Virus record (IMG/VR): IMGVR_UViG_3300043395_002695
Location: 1-40,078 of that record
Origin: a virus
Reading direction: 5' to 3' (one strand)
Length of the DNA stretch: 40,078 bases
The position numbers and the translations under genes are program-made. Positions 1 to 7,821 of the stretch are shown here, in pieces (position 1 is the stretch's first letter; each line of letters begins with the position of its first letter). The notes beneath the pieces were generated by a model. It was given only the letters and a program-made list of their open reading frames with translations. It had not been told where the DNA came from and made no database searches.

Positions 1-168
1 ATGGGATTTACAGACACCGAAAGCTTTCGTAGTCCTAACTTGCTAGTTAAGCATAAGATGATGAAAGCCTTAGGATTGTCATATGACGAAAATGAACTGC
101 ATACAATCAACGGTGTTACTACAGATTGGGGTTTTGTTATTCCTAAGTCTCACAAAGGTAATAAATGA
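1..168 (+). CDS. small hypothetical phage protein (possibly 5'-truncated by the window)
   Basis: A frame opens with ATG at base 1 and ends with TGA at 166-168, giving 55 residues. Because it begins exactly at the window edge, the true start may lie upstream. The peptide is polar, with a lysine-rich segment (VKHKMMK), and has no motif I recognise. It overlaps the next start in an ATGA arrangement, which is typical of translationally coupled phage genes. Function unknown. Confidence 0.6.
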   Translation: MGFTDTESFRSPNLLVKHKMMKALGLSYDENELHTINGVTTDWGFVIPKSHKGNK

Positions 169-485
169 ACAAAGTAGTTCGCGATGGTCTTGTAGCAGTA
201 TTGTACAGTCCTGGCTATGGTGCCGGGTGGTACACATGGAATATCGGTCTTGATTTTGACAGTCTTGAACTTATTTTTGATCCAGGTCTTGTTTCTTTGG
301 TAGAAGAAGGTGATCAAGAAAAAATTCTAGCGTATGCCACACTCAAATGGCCCGATGCTCATTTGGGAGGTCTTGAGGACCTACACATCCAATGGCTTCC
401 TGAAGGCACTGAGTTTAGAATTGAAGAAAATGATGGATCGGAAGTTGTACTAATCATTGACCAAATAGATTGGATTGTAGCATAA
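165..485 (+). CDS. conserved hypothetical phage protein
   Basis: This is a 106-residue acidic protein. Its N-terminus (MNKVVRDGLVAVLYSPGYGA) has the look of a small protein family that recurs in marine T4-like phages, though I recall no function for it. It has no signal peptide or membrane segment. The start overlaps the previous stop (ATGA), and an AAAGG Shine-Dalgarno-like stretch lies just upstream. The next gene follows after 10 bases, so the first three genes read as one operon. Confidence 0.75.
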   Translation: MNKVVRDGLVAVLYSPGYGAGWYTWNIGLDFDSLELIFDPGLVSLVEEGDQEKILAYATLKWPDAHLGGLEDLHIQWLPEGTEFRIEENDGSEVVLIIDQIDWIVA

Positions 486-495
486 AGGAAATATA

Positions 496-789
496 ATGGC
501 TATCAAGTTTCCAGTGTCAACACCTACGCCTTTGTATGACTACACTCTGCGGTATAATAAACTGCATGAAGAAAGAATCATCAAGCACCGTAATTGGCAA
601 AACAATTGGCAAGACTTTTATGAAATGAAAATGAAGCAAGTTCAAGAAAGTCATAGAATCGCCAAAGCAGAATTAAGACGAGCTGAACTAGATCAAGTAC
701 ACCAGTATGAAGTTTTAGACAAAAGACATGCATACGCTAACTACCAGTATATGTTCTATGTAGGCACAAAATTTGATGTTTATATTTAG
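496..789 (+). CDS. hypothetical protein with a charged helical centre
   Basis: A 97-residue protein. Residues about 20-80 are rich in K, E, R, Q and H with almost no glycine or proline, so they should form a long amphipathic helix or coiled coil. The last residues (YMFYVGTKFDVYI) are aromatic. An AAGGAAA ribosome site lies 6-7 bases before the ATG. No family recognised. It sits between a small phage protein and the phosphoesterase with short spacing, probably in the same transcript. Confidence 0.65.
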   Translation: MAIKFPVSTPTPLYDYTLRYNKLHEERIIKHRNWQNNWQDFYEMKMKQVQESHRIAKAELRRAELDQVHQYEVLDKRHAYANYQYMFYVGTKFDVYI

Positions 790-798
790 GAGGCTATT

Positions 799-1386
799 AT
801 GCCCACAACTTTTGTAATTTCAGACACGCATTTCGGGCATGAAAAAACCTGTACAGTGTTTAAGCGTGAAGATGGTTCACCACTGCGTCCTTTTGCGTCA
901 GCTGAGGAAATGGATGAAACCATGGTAGAGCGTTGGAACGCCAGAGTTCGCCCTAACGACAAAGTCTATCACCTTGGCGATGTTGTGATCAACCGTAAAT
1001 CTCTGCACATCCTGCATCGCCTAAACGGGGATAAAGTTCTTGTTAAAGGCAACCACGATATTTTTAAACTTTCGGACTATACCGAACATTTTAGAGATAT
1101 TCGTGCTTACCATGTGCTGAACGGCATGATCTTTAGCCATGTGCCTGTGCATGAAGAAAGTCTTGCTCGTTTTGGCTGCAACATTCATGGACACTTACAT
1201 GCTAACCGTGTTATGACTGTAAAGCACAAAGGTGCCGCACCTGAAATAGATCCGAGATACTTTTGTGCCTGTGTCGAACACACAGACTTTGCTCCTATCA
1301 GTCTTGAAGAAATCGGGGACCGAATTAGAGCACAAGGCGGTCATGTGGGGTTTAAAAACGGTAACGGTCCTATCGCAGTTATGTAA
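799..1386 (+). CDS. calcineurin-like metallophosphoesterase
   Basis: A 195-residue protein with the full metallophosphoesterase motif set: D9-x-H11 near the N-terminus, GD at 60-61, GNHD at 84-87, a histidine at 114 and GHLH at 131-134. These residues bind the two metal ions and catalyse phosphoester hydrolysis. The size fits the compact single-domain phosphoesterases that are common in tailed phages, whose natural substrate is usually unknown. A strong AGGAGG site precedes the ATG. Its TAA stop is embedded in a late-promoter-like octamer at 1382-1389. The base composition looks richer in GC than the cassette that follows. Confidence 0.9.
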   Translation: MPTTFVISDTHFGHEKTCTVFKREDGSPLRPFASAEEMDETMVERWNARVRPNDKVYHLGDVVINRKSLHILHRLNGDKVLVKGNHDIFKLSDYTEHFRDIRAYHVLNGMIFSHVPVHEESLARFGCNIHGHLHANRVMTVKHKGAAPEIDPRYFCACVEHTDFAPISLEEIGDRIRAQGGHVGFKNGNGPIAVM

Positions 1387-1389
1387 ATA
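1382..1389 (+). promoter_or_regulatory. T4-type late promoter candidate (TGTAAATA)
   Basis: TGTAAATA followed by C matches the T4 late consensus TATAAATA at 7 of 8 positions. The TAA at 1384-1386 is also the phosphoesterase stop codon. The predicted transcript start, about 6 bases after the octamer, is near 1395, which leaves a leader of about 125 bases before the first radical SAM gene. Confidence 0.45.
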
Positions 1390-1390
1390 C

Positions 1391-1518
1391 ACTGAGCAGA
1401 CCCATTAAACTCGCAAGAGACGACACTCTGCTTCCGCGGCGCACGAAACATGGGATGGGCTGTGCGTCCGGGGTTGGTAGTAATCCTGTCACCTAGAAAA
1501 CTACCTTATACCTTTTTT
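1391..1518 (+). ncRNA. GC-rich structured leader RNA (candidate)
   Basis: This gap is visibly richer in G and C than the AT-rich gene after it. It can fold into three local stems. AGCAGA 1395-1400 pairs with TCTGCT 1427-1432 and encloses a CTC-GCAA-GAG hairpin (1410-1419) with a GNRA loop. GGCGCAC 1438-1444 pairs with GTGCGTC 1462-1468, including one G-T pair. GGTAG 1476-1480 pairs with CTACC 1501-1505. A T6 run (1513-1518) touches the ATG. CCCAT at 1401-1405 could also pair with ATGGG at 1450-1454 or 1455-1459. No riboswitch class recognised, and in particular no cobalamin-box sequence. Confidence 0.35.
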
Positions 1519-2976
1519 ATGTTTTCCACAGATTATAAAGATTTAGTTATACTATCAGGCGCTAATAACGATCCATTTTTCTATGCTTTTACAAGTCAAG
1601 AATATAAGGATTTGTCAATCGTTCCTACTATCCCGCATAGGTTAATTGGACCTTACAAAGTTGGTCATCGTGCTAGATTAGCTGGATATTCATGTCAGGT
1701 AGTAGATTTTTTTAATTACATTCCAGAAGAGCAGCTACAACAAATTTTAGATAGATTTGTAGGACCTAACACTATTTTAGGAATAAGTGTTACACACTTA
1801 TTTTTTAGCGATAACATTACAAATGATCCAGTTGTTCAAAAATTATTAAGAACAGCAATGTATGTAAGAAAAAAACACGGTAATAAAATTTTAGTAGGGG
1901 GATATAATTCTCCTAAATGGAAAAACTTTTTTAACGCAGAATTTGTTTTAGAAGGTAAAACAGAAAATAGTGTAATTAATTTTTTAAATTCAAATTTTAA
2001 TCACGGAATTAACAAAGCTGTAGTTCCATCGTGGGATATTACTTCGTGTGATTTTAAATGGCATATAGATGATCGTATTGTGCCTCAAGAAACATTGCCG
2101 TTAGAAACTTGCAGAGGATGCATATACAAATGTAGATTTTGTAGATTTGAAGGCATTGGCAAAAAACGCGGAACCTATGTGAGAGATATGTCACTTATAA
2201 AAGACGAATTAGTAGAAGCTTATGAAAAGTTTAATGTTACTAATTATCAGCTTTTAGATGATACTTTTAACGATGACATAGAAAAAATTAAAGACTGGCA
2301 TAAAATGGCTTCAAACTTGCCGTTCAAGTTAAAATATGCTGCTCATATAAGAGGTGACCTAGTTGAAAAATTTTCAGATTCTGCTCATTTGTTAGCAGAA
2401 TCAGGTCTTTATGGTTGTCATATAGGAGTAGAAACCCTACATCCTGTGGCAGCAAAGGCTATTGGAAAAGTATGGTCGGCTAAAAGAGCTAGAGATTACT
2501 TGCCCAGTCTTAAAGAAAATTCTTGGTCCGATGTTAACATAAGTGTAAATGCTATGGTAGGCTTACCAGGAGAAGACTTTCGAAGTGTTCATAGTATGTT
2601 CCGCTGGATTGTAGAACATAAATTTTCAACTGTGTTTTACCCTTTGCATTTAATAAACGCCAAAGAGACTGAATCTGAAACATTTAGCGAGTTTGATTTA
2701 GAAGCCGAAAAATACGGCTATAAATTCGATAAAGATTTAGAATGGGTAAGCCCTATTACAAATAGTTTAGAAGCCAGGAAAATAGCTAAAATTTTAAACT
2801 CTAAATCGGCCCATTTAACTCCAGCGGATTCTTGGGACAGTAATCTATTTGAAGGCCTGGGTATTCAACAGAAGACAGTTTTGGAAATGTCTAAAAAAGA
2901 GTTGTTTGACAGCGCAGACCTAAGAATCGGTATTACCAAATTTATAAATAAATATATTAACAGTTTTCAAAGTTAA
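1519..2976 (+). CDS. radical SAM enzyme with cobalamin-binding-like N-terminal domain
   Basis: A 485-residue protein. The cluster motif C201-IYK-C205-RF-C208 is the CX3CX2C that binds the [4Fe-4S] cluster and SAM. The later segment HIGVETLHPVAAKAIGK fits the SAM-binding strands of the barrel. The first about 180 residues resemble the Rossmann-like cobalamin-binding domain of B12-dependent radical SAM enzymes, but I see no DxHxxG motif. I chose ATG 1519 rather than the in-frame ATG at 1450, because the upstream 23 codons lie in the structured leader and look non-coding. The substrate is unknown; methylation or rearrangement of a lipid, sugar or peptide is possible. The gene is AT-rich and begins the cassette. 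Confidence 0.85.
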   Translation: MFSTDYKDLVILSGANNDPFFYAFTSQEYKDLSIVPTIPHRLIGPYKVGHRARLAGYSCQVVDFFNYIPEEQLQQILDRFVGPNTILGISVTHLFFSDNITNDPVVQKLLRTAMYVRKKHGNKILVGGYNSPKWKNFFNAEFVLEGKTENSVINFLNSNFNHGINKAVVPSWDITSCDFKWHIDDRIVPQETLPLETCRGCIYKCRFCRFEGIGKKRGTYVRDMSLIKDELVEAYEKFNVTNYQLLDDTFNDDIEKIKDWHKMASNLPFKLKYAAHIRGDLVEKFSDSAHLLAESGLYGCHIGVETLHPVAAKAIGKVWSAKRARDYLPSLKENSWSDVNISVNAMVGLPGEDFRSVHSMFRWIVEHKFSTVFYPLHLINAKETESETFSEFDLEAEKYGYKFDKDLEWVSPITNSLEARKIAKILNSKSAHLTPADSWDSNLFEGLGIQQKTVLEMSKKELFDSADLRIGITKFINKYINSFQS

Positions 2977-2988
2977 TAAGGATTTTTT

Positions 2989-3270
2989 ATGTATACAAAA
3001 CTAACTATAACGAAATCAATCGACGGATTACACAGTCCTTCGTATTCTGATTTATTCATAGAAGCAGAAGCTTTTTTGAATTCTCTGCTAGCTGAAAATA
3101 AAACAGATGGAGTTCTTGAGTATGTTTATTTACAAGACAATTCTAACAACATTGAATGTAAAAGAAAATGGGTAGATCAGCAGGCCGCCCAAGAATGGTT
3201 AGATGGTATAGGGGCCATACATAGAAAATACAATGCTTATTTTGAAATTGTAGAAATTCAAGACATTTAA
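2989..3270 (+). CDS. small hypothetical protein
   Basis: A 93-residue acidic protein with no recognised family. The pattern suggests a compact alpha/beta fold, with strand-like segments at each end (KLTITKSI, YFEIVEIQ) and a helix in the middle. The start has an AAGGA site about 6 bases upstream. It lies 12 bases after the radical SAM gene and just before a strong terminator, so the two genes probably form a transcript and might work together. Confidence 0.65.
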   Translation: MYTKLTITKSIDGLHSPSYSDLFIEAEAFLNSLLAENKTDGVLEYVYLQDNSNNIECKRKWVDQQAAQEWLDGIGAIHRKYNAYFEIVEIQDI

Positions 3271-3288
3271 GAAATCCGTATCACGCAA

Positions 3289-3296
3289 AATAAATA
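3289..3296 (+). promoter_or_regulatory. late promoter-like octamer (AATAAATA)
   Basis: AATAAATA followed by C has the same form as the motif at 34336-34343. It lies between the small gene and the terminator hairpin. Its predicted start near 3302 would fall inside the terminator stem, so its use for the desaturase gene is uncertain. Confidence 0.3.
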
Positions 3297-3297
3297 C

Positions 3298-3322
3298 AAG
3301 GTAGCTTACGCTACCTTTTTTT
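3298..3322 (+). terminator. Rho-independent terminator
   Basis: Perfect 8-bp stem AAGGTAGC (3298-3305) and GCTACCTT (3310-3317) with a TTAC loop, continuing into an uninterrupted T run to 3322. It closes the transcript that carries the first radical SAM gene and the small protein. Confidence 0.9.
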
Positions 3323-3326
3323 GTTT

Positions 3327-4148
3327 ATGAATCTTTTAAAATTTTTAGATCCAGACATCATATTTTCCAAACACTCAGATAAAAAAATCAAACTAATAAT
3401 ATTAACTGCTTATGCCTTAAGTATCTTTTGGTTTTTTACTTCTGGATTACCTTGGTATTTGATGCTGATTTGTTTTTATTCATCAGTTTTAATCTTAAGA
3501 TTGGGTGCTGAAATTGGCTACCATAGATATTTTGCACACAGGAGTTTTGAAACAACAAAACTTAAAAAATATCTATTATTGTTTTTAGGTTCTATTTTGG
3601 GCGTAGGTAGTTGCTTATCATGGGTTGCTGTACACAGGACTCATCATAGATTTAGTGATTTGGATAATGATCCACACAGTCCCAAAAATATAGGAATATT
3701 AAGAGTGTGGTTTACATTTTGGGACAATAATTGGCATGTTGATCCTGCTATAATAAAAGATATGTTAAGAGATCCTTATCAAATGTTTATACACAAAAAC
3801 TATTTCAAACTTTTAATAGCATGGATAACCTTATTGGTTTCTGGGTCTATGTTAACAGAATCTATGGTACCCATAATGATAGGATTTATTTTACCTTGTG
3901 CTACAACCAGTTTTTTCAGTGGAATTACAAATAGTCTAGGACACACCGTTGGGTATAGTAATTTTTAAACACACGACTCTAGTACAAATCATCTTTTTAT
4001 CCGTTGGTTATTTGTAATAGTGGGCCTACACAACAACCATCATTATAAACCAACAGCATGGAATTTTAATTTATTAAATCGGTGGTGGGAATTTGATCTT
4101 GACGCAGTGATTATAAAACACTTTTTTATAAAAAAATTATATGTATGA
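3327..4148 (+). pseudogene. fatty acid desaturase interrupted by an in-frame TAA stop
   Basis: The frame from ATG 3327 encodes a membrane desaturase of the acyl-CoA/acyl-lipid delta-9 type. Histidine boxes 1 (H66-RYFA-H71) and 2 (H103-RT-HH107) are present. TAA at 3966-3968 (codon 214) stops translation, but the same frame continues without a shift to TGA at 4146-4148. That part contains the third box HNNHH (codons 235-239) and a normal C-terminus. Aligned to the intact paralogue at 7069, the stop falls where that protein has Glu (SNF*THDSSTNH against QDYETKDTSTNH), so a single base change would explain it. The shortened product lacks an essential metal-binding box and should be inactive unless the stop is read through or is a sequence error. 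Several hydrophobic segments suggest an inner-membrane location. No Shine-Dalgarno site is visible. Confidence 0.85.
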
Positions 4149-6225
4149 TATTGTATTTTGCTCGGTTCCGCCCTTGGCCATAGATCGAGTTTATTCTGCC
4201 CCTGCACTGCTTAAGGGATTAGTGCAAAGCAAAGGATACAAATCAAAAACTTATGATTTTTCAATTGAACTTTATAAACAGTGCAACAAGGATCCTAAAG
4301 TTTACACTAACCTATTAGAATATTTTTGGTCAACTGCAAAAATTTTAAGTGATACTGAAAAAATAATTATTGAAAAATGGTATCAATCAGTTATCCACTT
4401 GTTGAAGAATTGCCCTACTAGATTTATAGGATTAAGTGTATTCAGTGGGTGGACTCAAAAAGCTATTTTGGAAATTTTATTGAAAGCACACGAAGAAGGT
4501 TTTGCAAATAAAATTGTTTTGGGCGGTCACGGACTTACAACCACAGTACACTATACTGCTCAAAAATTACTGCCTAACAAAAATATAAATGACAAAATCT
4601 ATACTTTTGAACAAGCATTACGATCGAAACAACTCTGTGATCATATAATTATAGGCGATGGCGAGTCTGGAATATTAGATCTACTAAGAAATAATTCAGT
4701 AAAGAATACACAGTACACAGACGAGCAATTTGATTATTTTCTACCTAACTATGATGATTACGAACTAGATTGTTATACATGGGAAAACGATGAAACAATA
4801 ATTGATGTAATTGGCAGTAAAGGGTGTGTCAGAGATTGTGATATGTGCGACATAAGATCAAAATTTGGCAATTATAGATTTAAAGACGGAGAAAGAATAG
4901 CAGACGAATTAATTGAACTTAATAGTACATATGGATTTAGAAAATTTAGATTTGTAGACAGTTTGACCAATGGCAGTTTATTGCATTTTGAAAAGTTTAT
5001 CAAAAGATTAGCCGAATATAATCAGCAAACAAATAAAAACATAGTATGGTCGGGCGAATACATTTGCAGAGACTTTACTAATAGTAAAAAAGACATTGAT
5101 GCTTATTATAGTATGTTAGCCGCCAGCGGCGCCCAAGGACTTACCATAGGAGCAGAATCAGGCAGTAATGCAGTTCTATCAGCTATAAACAAACAAACAT
5201 CAGTCGAAGCTTTATTTTTTGAACTTGAGTATTTTAGAAAATACAATATTACCAGTGTTTTGTTATTATTTACAGGCCATTGGTCTGAAACTGAAACGGA
5301 TTTTATTGACCATTGTCAATTGCTGGTTGATTTAGTGCCCTATAGTTTGTCGTCTACAGTGATAGGAGTAATGCTAGGCACCACTTTTGGATTAATACAT
5401 GGTTCTCCTAGTTTCGGTAATTCAGTAATTGAACGGCACAATGATAAATTTGTAAGACTATGGTTTAATCCAAATAACCCGACTAACACACTTAAAACAC
5501 GACTTAAGAGAAGGATTATAGTAAACAAACTTGCAACTGCTTTAAATTTGCCTATAGTAAATGAATTTATGTATTTGAAACCTGAATTTGATTTTTTAAG
5601 CGACAACTTAAATGACATTAATGAATTTTTTATAAACAAAGGTGGACAGCAAAGCGATATAGATATAACAAATTTTGTCACAACTTTTTTAAACAATCTA
5701 AATAATATTCAGTTCGAAGTTGAAATCGAAGTCTCCACTGTTAACACAGATCCCAGTGTTCATATATCGATAAACAATGATGTACTAGTTAACACTGTAC
5801 TCACAGACGGTGTTTATAGTTTTAGTAAAACTTTAAACGCTGAAAATTCTAATTTGGTAAAAATATCAATGGGCAATAAAAATATAAATGATACTATTGT
5901 TGAAAATAATATAATTATTAAAGACAAGTCTGTTAAATTTGAAAAATTGTTGATTAATAATGTAGATATTTTAAATCCAACAATTTATTACAATATAATA
6001 TCAATGTTTGAGGGTGCTACAAGATTAAATGAATTATCTATGGGTCTATTTAAAAACGATCAAACTCTTGAAATTAAATTCCCTAAAAATTTTACAGTTT
6101 GGATTAGTAAGAACTATAATTCAAATAAATCTTGGCAAAATATTACCAATAACGCACTGACAGACTCTAGTATACAAGAACTTGTTGCAAACCTAGAACT
6201 TCTTGTTGATCAAATTAAAATTTAA
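4141..6225 (+). CDS. B12-binding-like radical SAM enzyme with a C-terminal extension
   Basis: A 694-residue protein. The N-terminal about 200 residues look like a cobalamin-binding-type Rossmann domain (VPPLAIDRVYSAPALLKGL; KIVLGGHGLTT). The cluster motif C229-VRD-C233-DM-C236 is CX3CX2C, followed by a TIM-barrel region with TIGAESGSNAVL. After about residue 450 comes a long AT-rich, Asn-rich extension without a recognised domain. The arrangement follows that of the radical SAM gene at 1519, but the two are clearly diverged. The start overlaps the tail of the broken desaturase frame by 8 bases. Beside desaturases, an acyltransferase and sugar genes, lipid or glycan modification is a reasonable guess. 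The substrate is unknown. Confidence 0.85.
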   Translation: MYDIVFCSVPPLAIDRVYSAPALLKGLVQSKGYKSKTYDFSIELYKQCNKDPKVYTNLLEYFWSTAKILSDTEKIIIEKWYQSVIHLLKNCPTRFIGLSVFSGWTQKAILEILLKAHEEGFANKIVLGGHGLTTTVHYTAQKLLPNKNINDKIYTFEQALRSKQLCDHIIIGDGESGILDLLRNNSVKNTQYTDEQFDYFLPNYDDYELDCYTWENDETIIDVIGSKGCVRDCDMCDIRSKFGNYRFKDGERIADELIELNSTYGFRKFRFVDSLTNGSLLHFEKFIKRLAEYNQQTNKNIVWSGEYICRDFTNSKKDIDAYYSMLAASGAQGLTIGAESGSNAVLSAINKQTSVEALFFELEYFRKYNITSVLLLFTGHWSETETDFIDHCQLLVDLVPYSLSSTVIGVMLGTTFGLIHGSPSFGNSVIERHNDKFVRLWFNPNNPTNTLKTRLKRRIIVNKLATALNLPIVNEFMYLKPEFDFLSDNLNDINEFFINKGGQQSDIDITNFVTTFLNNLNNIQFEVEIEVSTVNTDPSVHISINNDVLVNTVLTDGVYSFSKTLNAENSNLVKISMGNKNINDTIVENNIIIKDKSVKFEKLLINNVDILNPTIYYNIISMFEGATRLNELSMGLFKNDQTLEIKFPKNFTVWISKNYNSNKSWQNITNNALTDSSIQELVANLELLVDQIKI

Positions 6226-6231
6226 TAAATA
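6224..6231 (+). promoter_or_regulatory. late promoter-like octamer (AATAAATA)
   Basis: AATAAATA overlaps the TAA stop (6223-6225) of the radical SAM gene. It is the same octamer variant as at 34336. A transcript starting near 6237 would carry a leader of about 155 bases before the acyltransferase gene. The surroundings are very AT-rich, so a chance match is possible. Confidence 0.3.
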
Positions 6232-6282
6232 AATTTAGCAACGCCATTTTTAAAAAAATGACGCCGGGAAATATTGACGCTT

Positions 6283-6299
6283 AAGGTAGTGACCTTTTT
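6283..6299 (+). terminator. weak terminator-like hairpin
   Basis: AAGGT (6283-6287) and ACCTT (6292-6296) can pair around an AGTG loop and are followed by T residues to 6299. The stem has only five pairs, so termination would be weak. Its position between the radical SAM gene and the sigma70-like promoter of the next gene fits a terminator. Confidence 0.35.
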
Positions 6300-6339
6300 A
6301 CCAACATATCTATGCTTGGAACGCCAACCGTATAAAGAA

Positions 6340-6368
6340 TTGACAATTCTTTTAGCTCTTAGTAAAAT
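6340..6368 (+). promoter_or_regulatory. sigma70-type promoter TTGACA-N17-TAAAAT
   Basis: A perfect -35 box TTGACA (6340-6345), a 17-base spacer and -10 TAAAAT (6363-6368). The expected start near 6375 gives a leader of about 17 bases to the ATG at 6392. The -35 box lies inside an inverted repeat, AAAGAATT (6334-6341) and AATTCTTT (6345-6352), which could be an operator or a hairpin. Confidence 0.7.
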
Positions 6369-6391
6369 AGTAGACCAACAATATTAGTACT

Positions 6392-7072
6392 ATGAGTAAA
6401 CCTTTGATTTTCTTGGGATCAAATTCAAACATAAGTCTTTTTTCGGAAACTGCTGAAGAAATGGGAATTCCAGTTTTCGGAATAATTGATGATCAGTATT
6501 ACGGCAATACTCAATCAATTGCGGAAGTTCCTATAGTTGGATCTGAAAAAACATTCGACTTTGAAAATAATAAAAAACAATACCAATTTTTTGTAGCGTC
6601 TAGTGTTATTCCTAAATTCGAAGGTAGTAAAATTAGGCGTTTAGAATTTATCAACTTATGTAACAGACATCAATTACCTTTAGCAACATTAAGAAATAAA
6701 ATTAGTCAAGTAAGCAAGTCAGTGATTGTTCACCCCGGAACTTACATAGGTTTCTGTGCAGCAATCGGCCATGGCTGCGAATTAATGCCACATAGTCAAA
6801 TACACACTCATGCTTTACTTGCTCATGACAGCATTTTAGGAATCAACAGTGTAATTGAAAGAACAGCGTTAGTATCAGGTAATTGCGTTATAAAAGAAAA
6901 TGCACACATAGGGTTTGGATCAGCAATTAGTAAGCTAGGCGGCGCAGTAATAGGAAAGAATGCAGTAATACACCCTCGATTAACTGTACTTAGAGATGTA
7001 GAAGACAATGAAATAGTTAGCCTAGCAGGTGATAACACAAGAAAAATTTATGGTAAGGTAGTAAGACAATGA
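6392..7072 (+). CDS. NeuD/PglD-like sugar O- or N-acyltransferase
   Basis: A 226-residue protein. The N-terminal about 85 residues form a Rossmann-like domain (PLIFLGSNSN start). From about residue 110 the repeats HPGTYIGFCAAIGHG, SILGINSVIE, NCVIKENAHIGFGS and AVIGKNAVIHPR have the hexapeptide periodicity of a left-handed beta-helix. This layout matches the NeuD/PglD sugar acetyltransferases, which transfer an acetyl group from acetyl-CoA to a nucleotide-linked or sialic-acid-like sugar. It is driven by a strong sigma70-like promoter and overlaps the next start by 4 bases (ATGA). It is a plausible partner of the NeuB-like enzyme 4 kb downstream. Confidence 0.8.
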   Translation: MSKPLIFLGSNSNISLFSETAEEMGIPVFGIIDDQYYGNTQSIAEVPIVGSEKTFDFENNKKQYQFFVASSVIPKFEGSKIRRLEFINLCNRHQLPLATLRNKISQVSKSVIVHPGTYIGFCAAIGHGCELMPHSQIHTHALLAHDSILGINSVIERTALVSGNCVIKENAHIGFGSAISKLGGAVIGKNAVIHPRLTVLRDVEDNEIVSLAGDNTRKIYGKVVRQ

Positions 7073-7821
7073 AATTGCAAATTAATAACCTTTTTATATT
7101 TCAATGTATAACACATTTAAGTATCATTCCTATGATAATGTATGCTAATTGGTATCATTGGGTAATAGCGTTTACAGTTTATTTCCTAACTGGCAGTATA
7201 GGTATGAGCGGCACTTTTCACAGGTTGCTCAGTCATAAAAGTTATCAAGCACCAAAATGGTGGGAATATTTAGGAACAGTATTGGCATCTATTGGGGGAA
7301 CAGGTAGCAGTATTGCGTGGTGTGCTGTACACAGAGAACATCATAGATTTACTGATACTGACCGTGATCCTCATAGTCCACATACCAAAGGATTTCTAAA
7401 GGTACAGTTTTTTAGTATGTTTCATCAACCTAATGTAAGATATGTTCCTGATTTACTTCGCAGTAATTTTCATATAAACATGCACAAATTCTATTGGTTG
7501 GTTCATGTCGTTTATGCGGCATGCTGTTATTTGATGGATCCTTTTGCTGTGGTCTATGCTTGGTTAATACCTAGTTTATTTTTATGGCATGCAGGCAGCA
7601 GTATCAATACTTTTAGTCACACACTGGGTTGGCAAGACTACGAAACTAAAGATACTAGCACTAACCATCCTGTATTAGGTTTGTTAATGTGGGGCGAAGG
7701 TTGGCATAATAATCACCATGCTTTTCCTGCCGACTATAGATTTGGAAAAAAATGGTGGCAAATAGATGTTACAAGATACCTAATAGAATTAGTAAGGATT
7801 AGACAGAATGAAAAATCGTAA
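7069..7821 (+). CDS. fatty acid desaturase (delta-9 type, intact)
   Basis: A 250-residue membrane enzyme with all three histidine boxes: H51-RLLS-H56, H88-RE-HH92 and H213-NN-HH217. These bind the di-iron centre that inserts a double bond into an acyl chain. Hydrophobic segments at about 8-45, 65-85 and 155-185 agree with the membrane topology of the family. The length is somewhat short but within the range of bacterial members. It is a paralogue of the interrupted gene at 3327. The start overlaps the acyltransferase stop by 4 bases and the next gene overlaps its end by 14 bases, so it is co-transcribed. Confidence 0.9.
   Translation: MKLQINNLFIFQCITHLSIIPMIMYANWYHWVIAFTVYFLTGSIGMSGTFHRLLSHKSYQAPKWWEYLGTVLASIGGTGSSIAWCAVHREHHRFTDTDRDPHSPHTKGFLKVQFFSMFHQPNVRYVPDLLRSNFHINMHKFYWLVHVVYAACCYLMDPFAVVYAWLIPSLFLWHAGSSINTFSHTLGWQDYETKDTSTNHPVLGLLMWGEGWHNNHHAFPADYRFGKKWWQIDVTRYLIELVRIRQNEKS

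Noticed and set aside
1450-1518. N-terminal extension of the first radical SAM gene from ATG 1450
   Set aside because: The added 23 residues lie in the GC-rich folded leader and do not resemble the family N-terminus; ATG 1519 directly precedes the recognisable domain.
1391-1518. tRNA or known riboswitch in the structured leader
   Set aside because: The GGTTGGTAG stretch recalls a D-loop, but no acceptor stem, anticodon arm or T-arm can be placed, and no cobalamin-box or SAM-riboswitch core is visible.
4099-4130. sigma70 promoter before the second radical SAM gene (TTGACG)
   Set aside because: The -35-like box is present but no -10 box lies at 16-18 bases; TATAAA and TTTATA are at wrong distances.
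5340-5696. Minus-strand frame of 118 codons inside the second radical SAM gene
   Set aside because: It lies fully within a convincing + strand gene, has no motif or ribosome site, and its composition is that of an antisense shadow.
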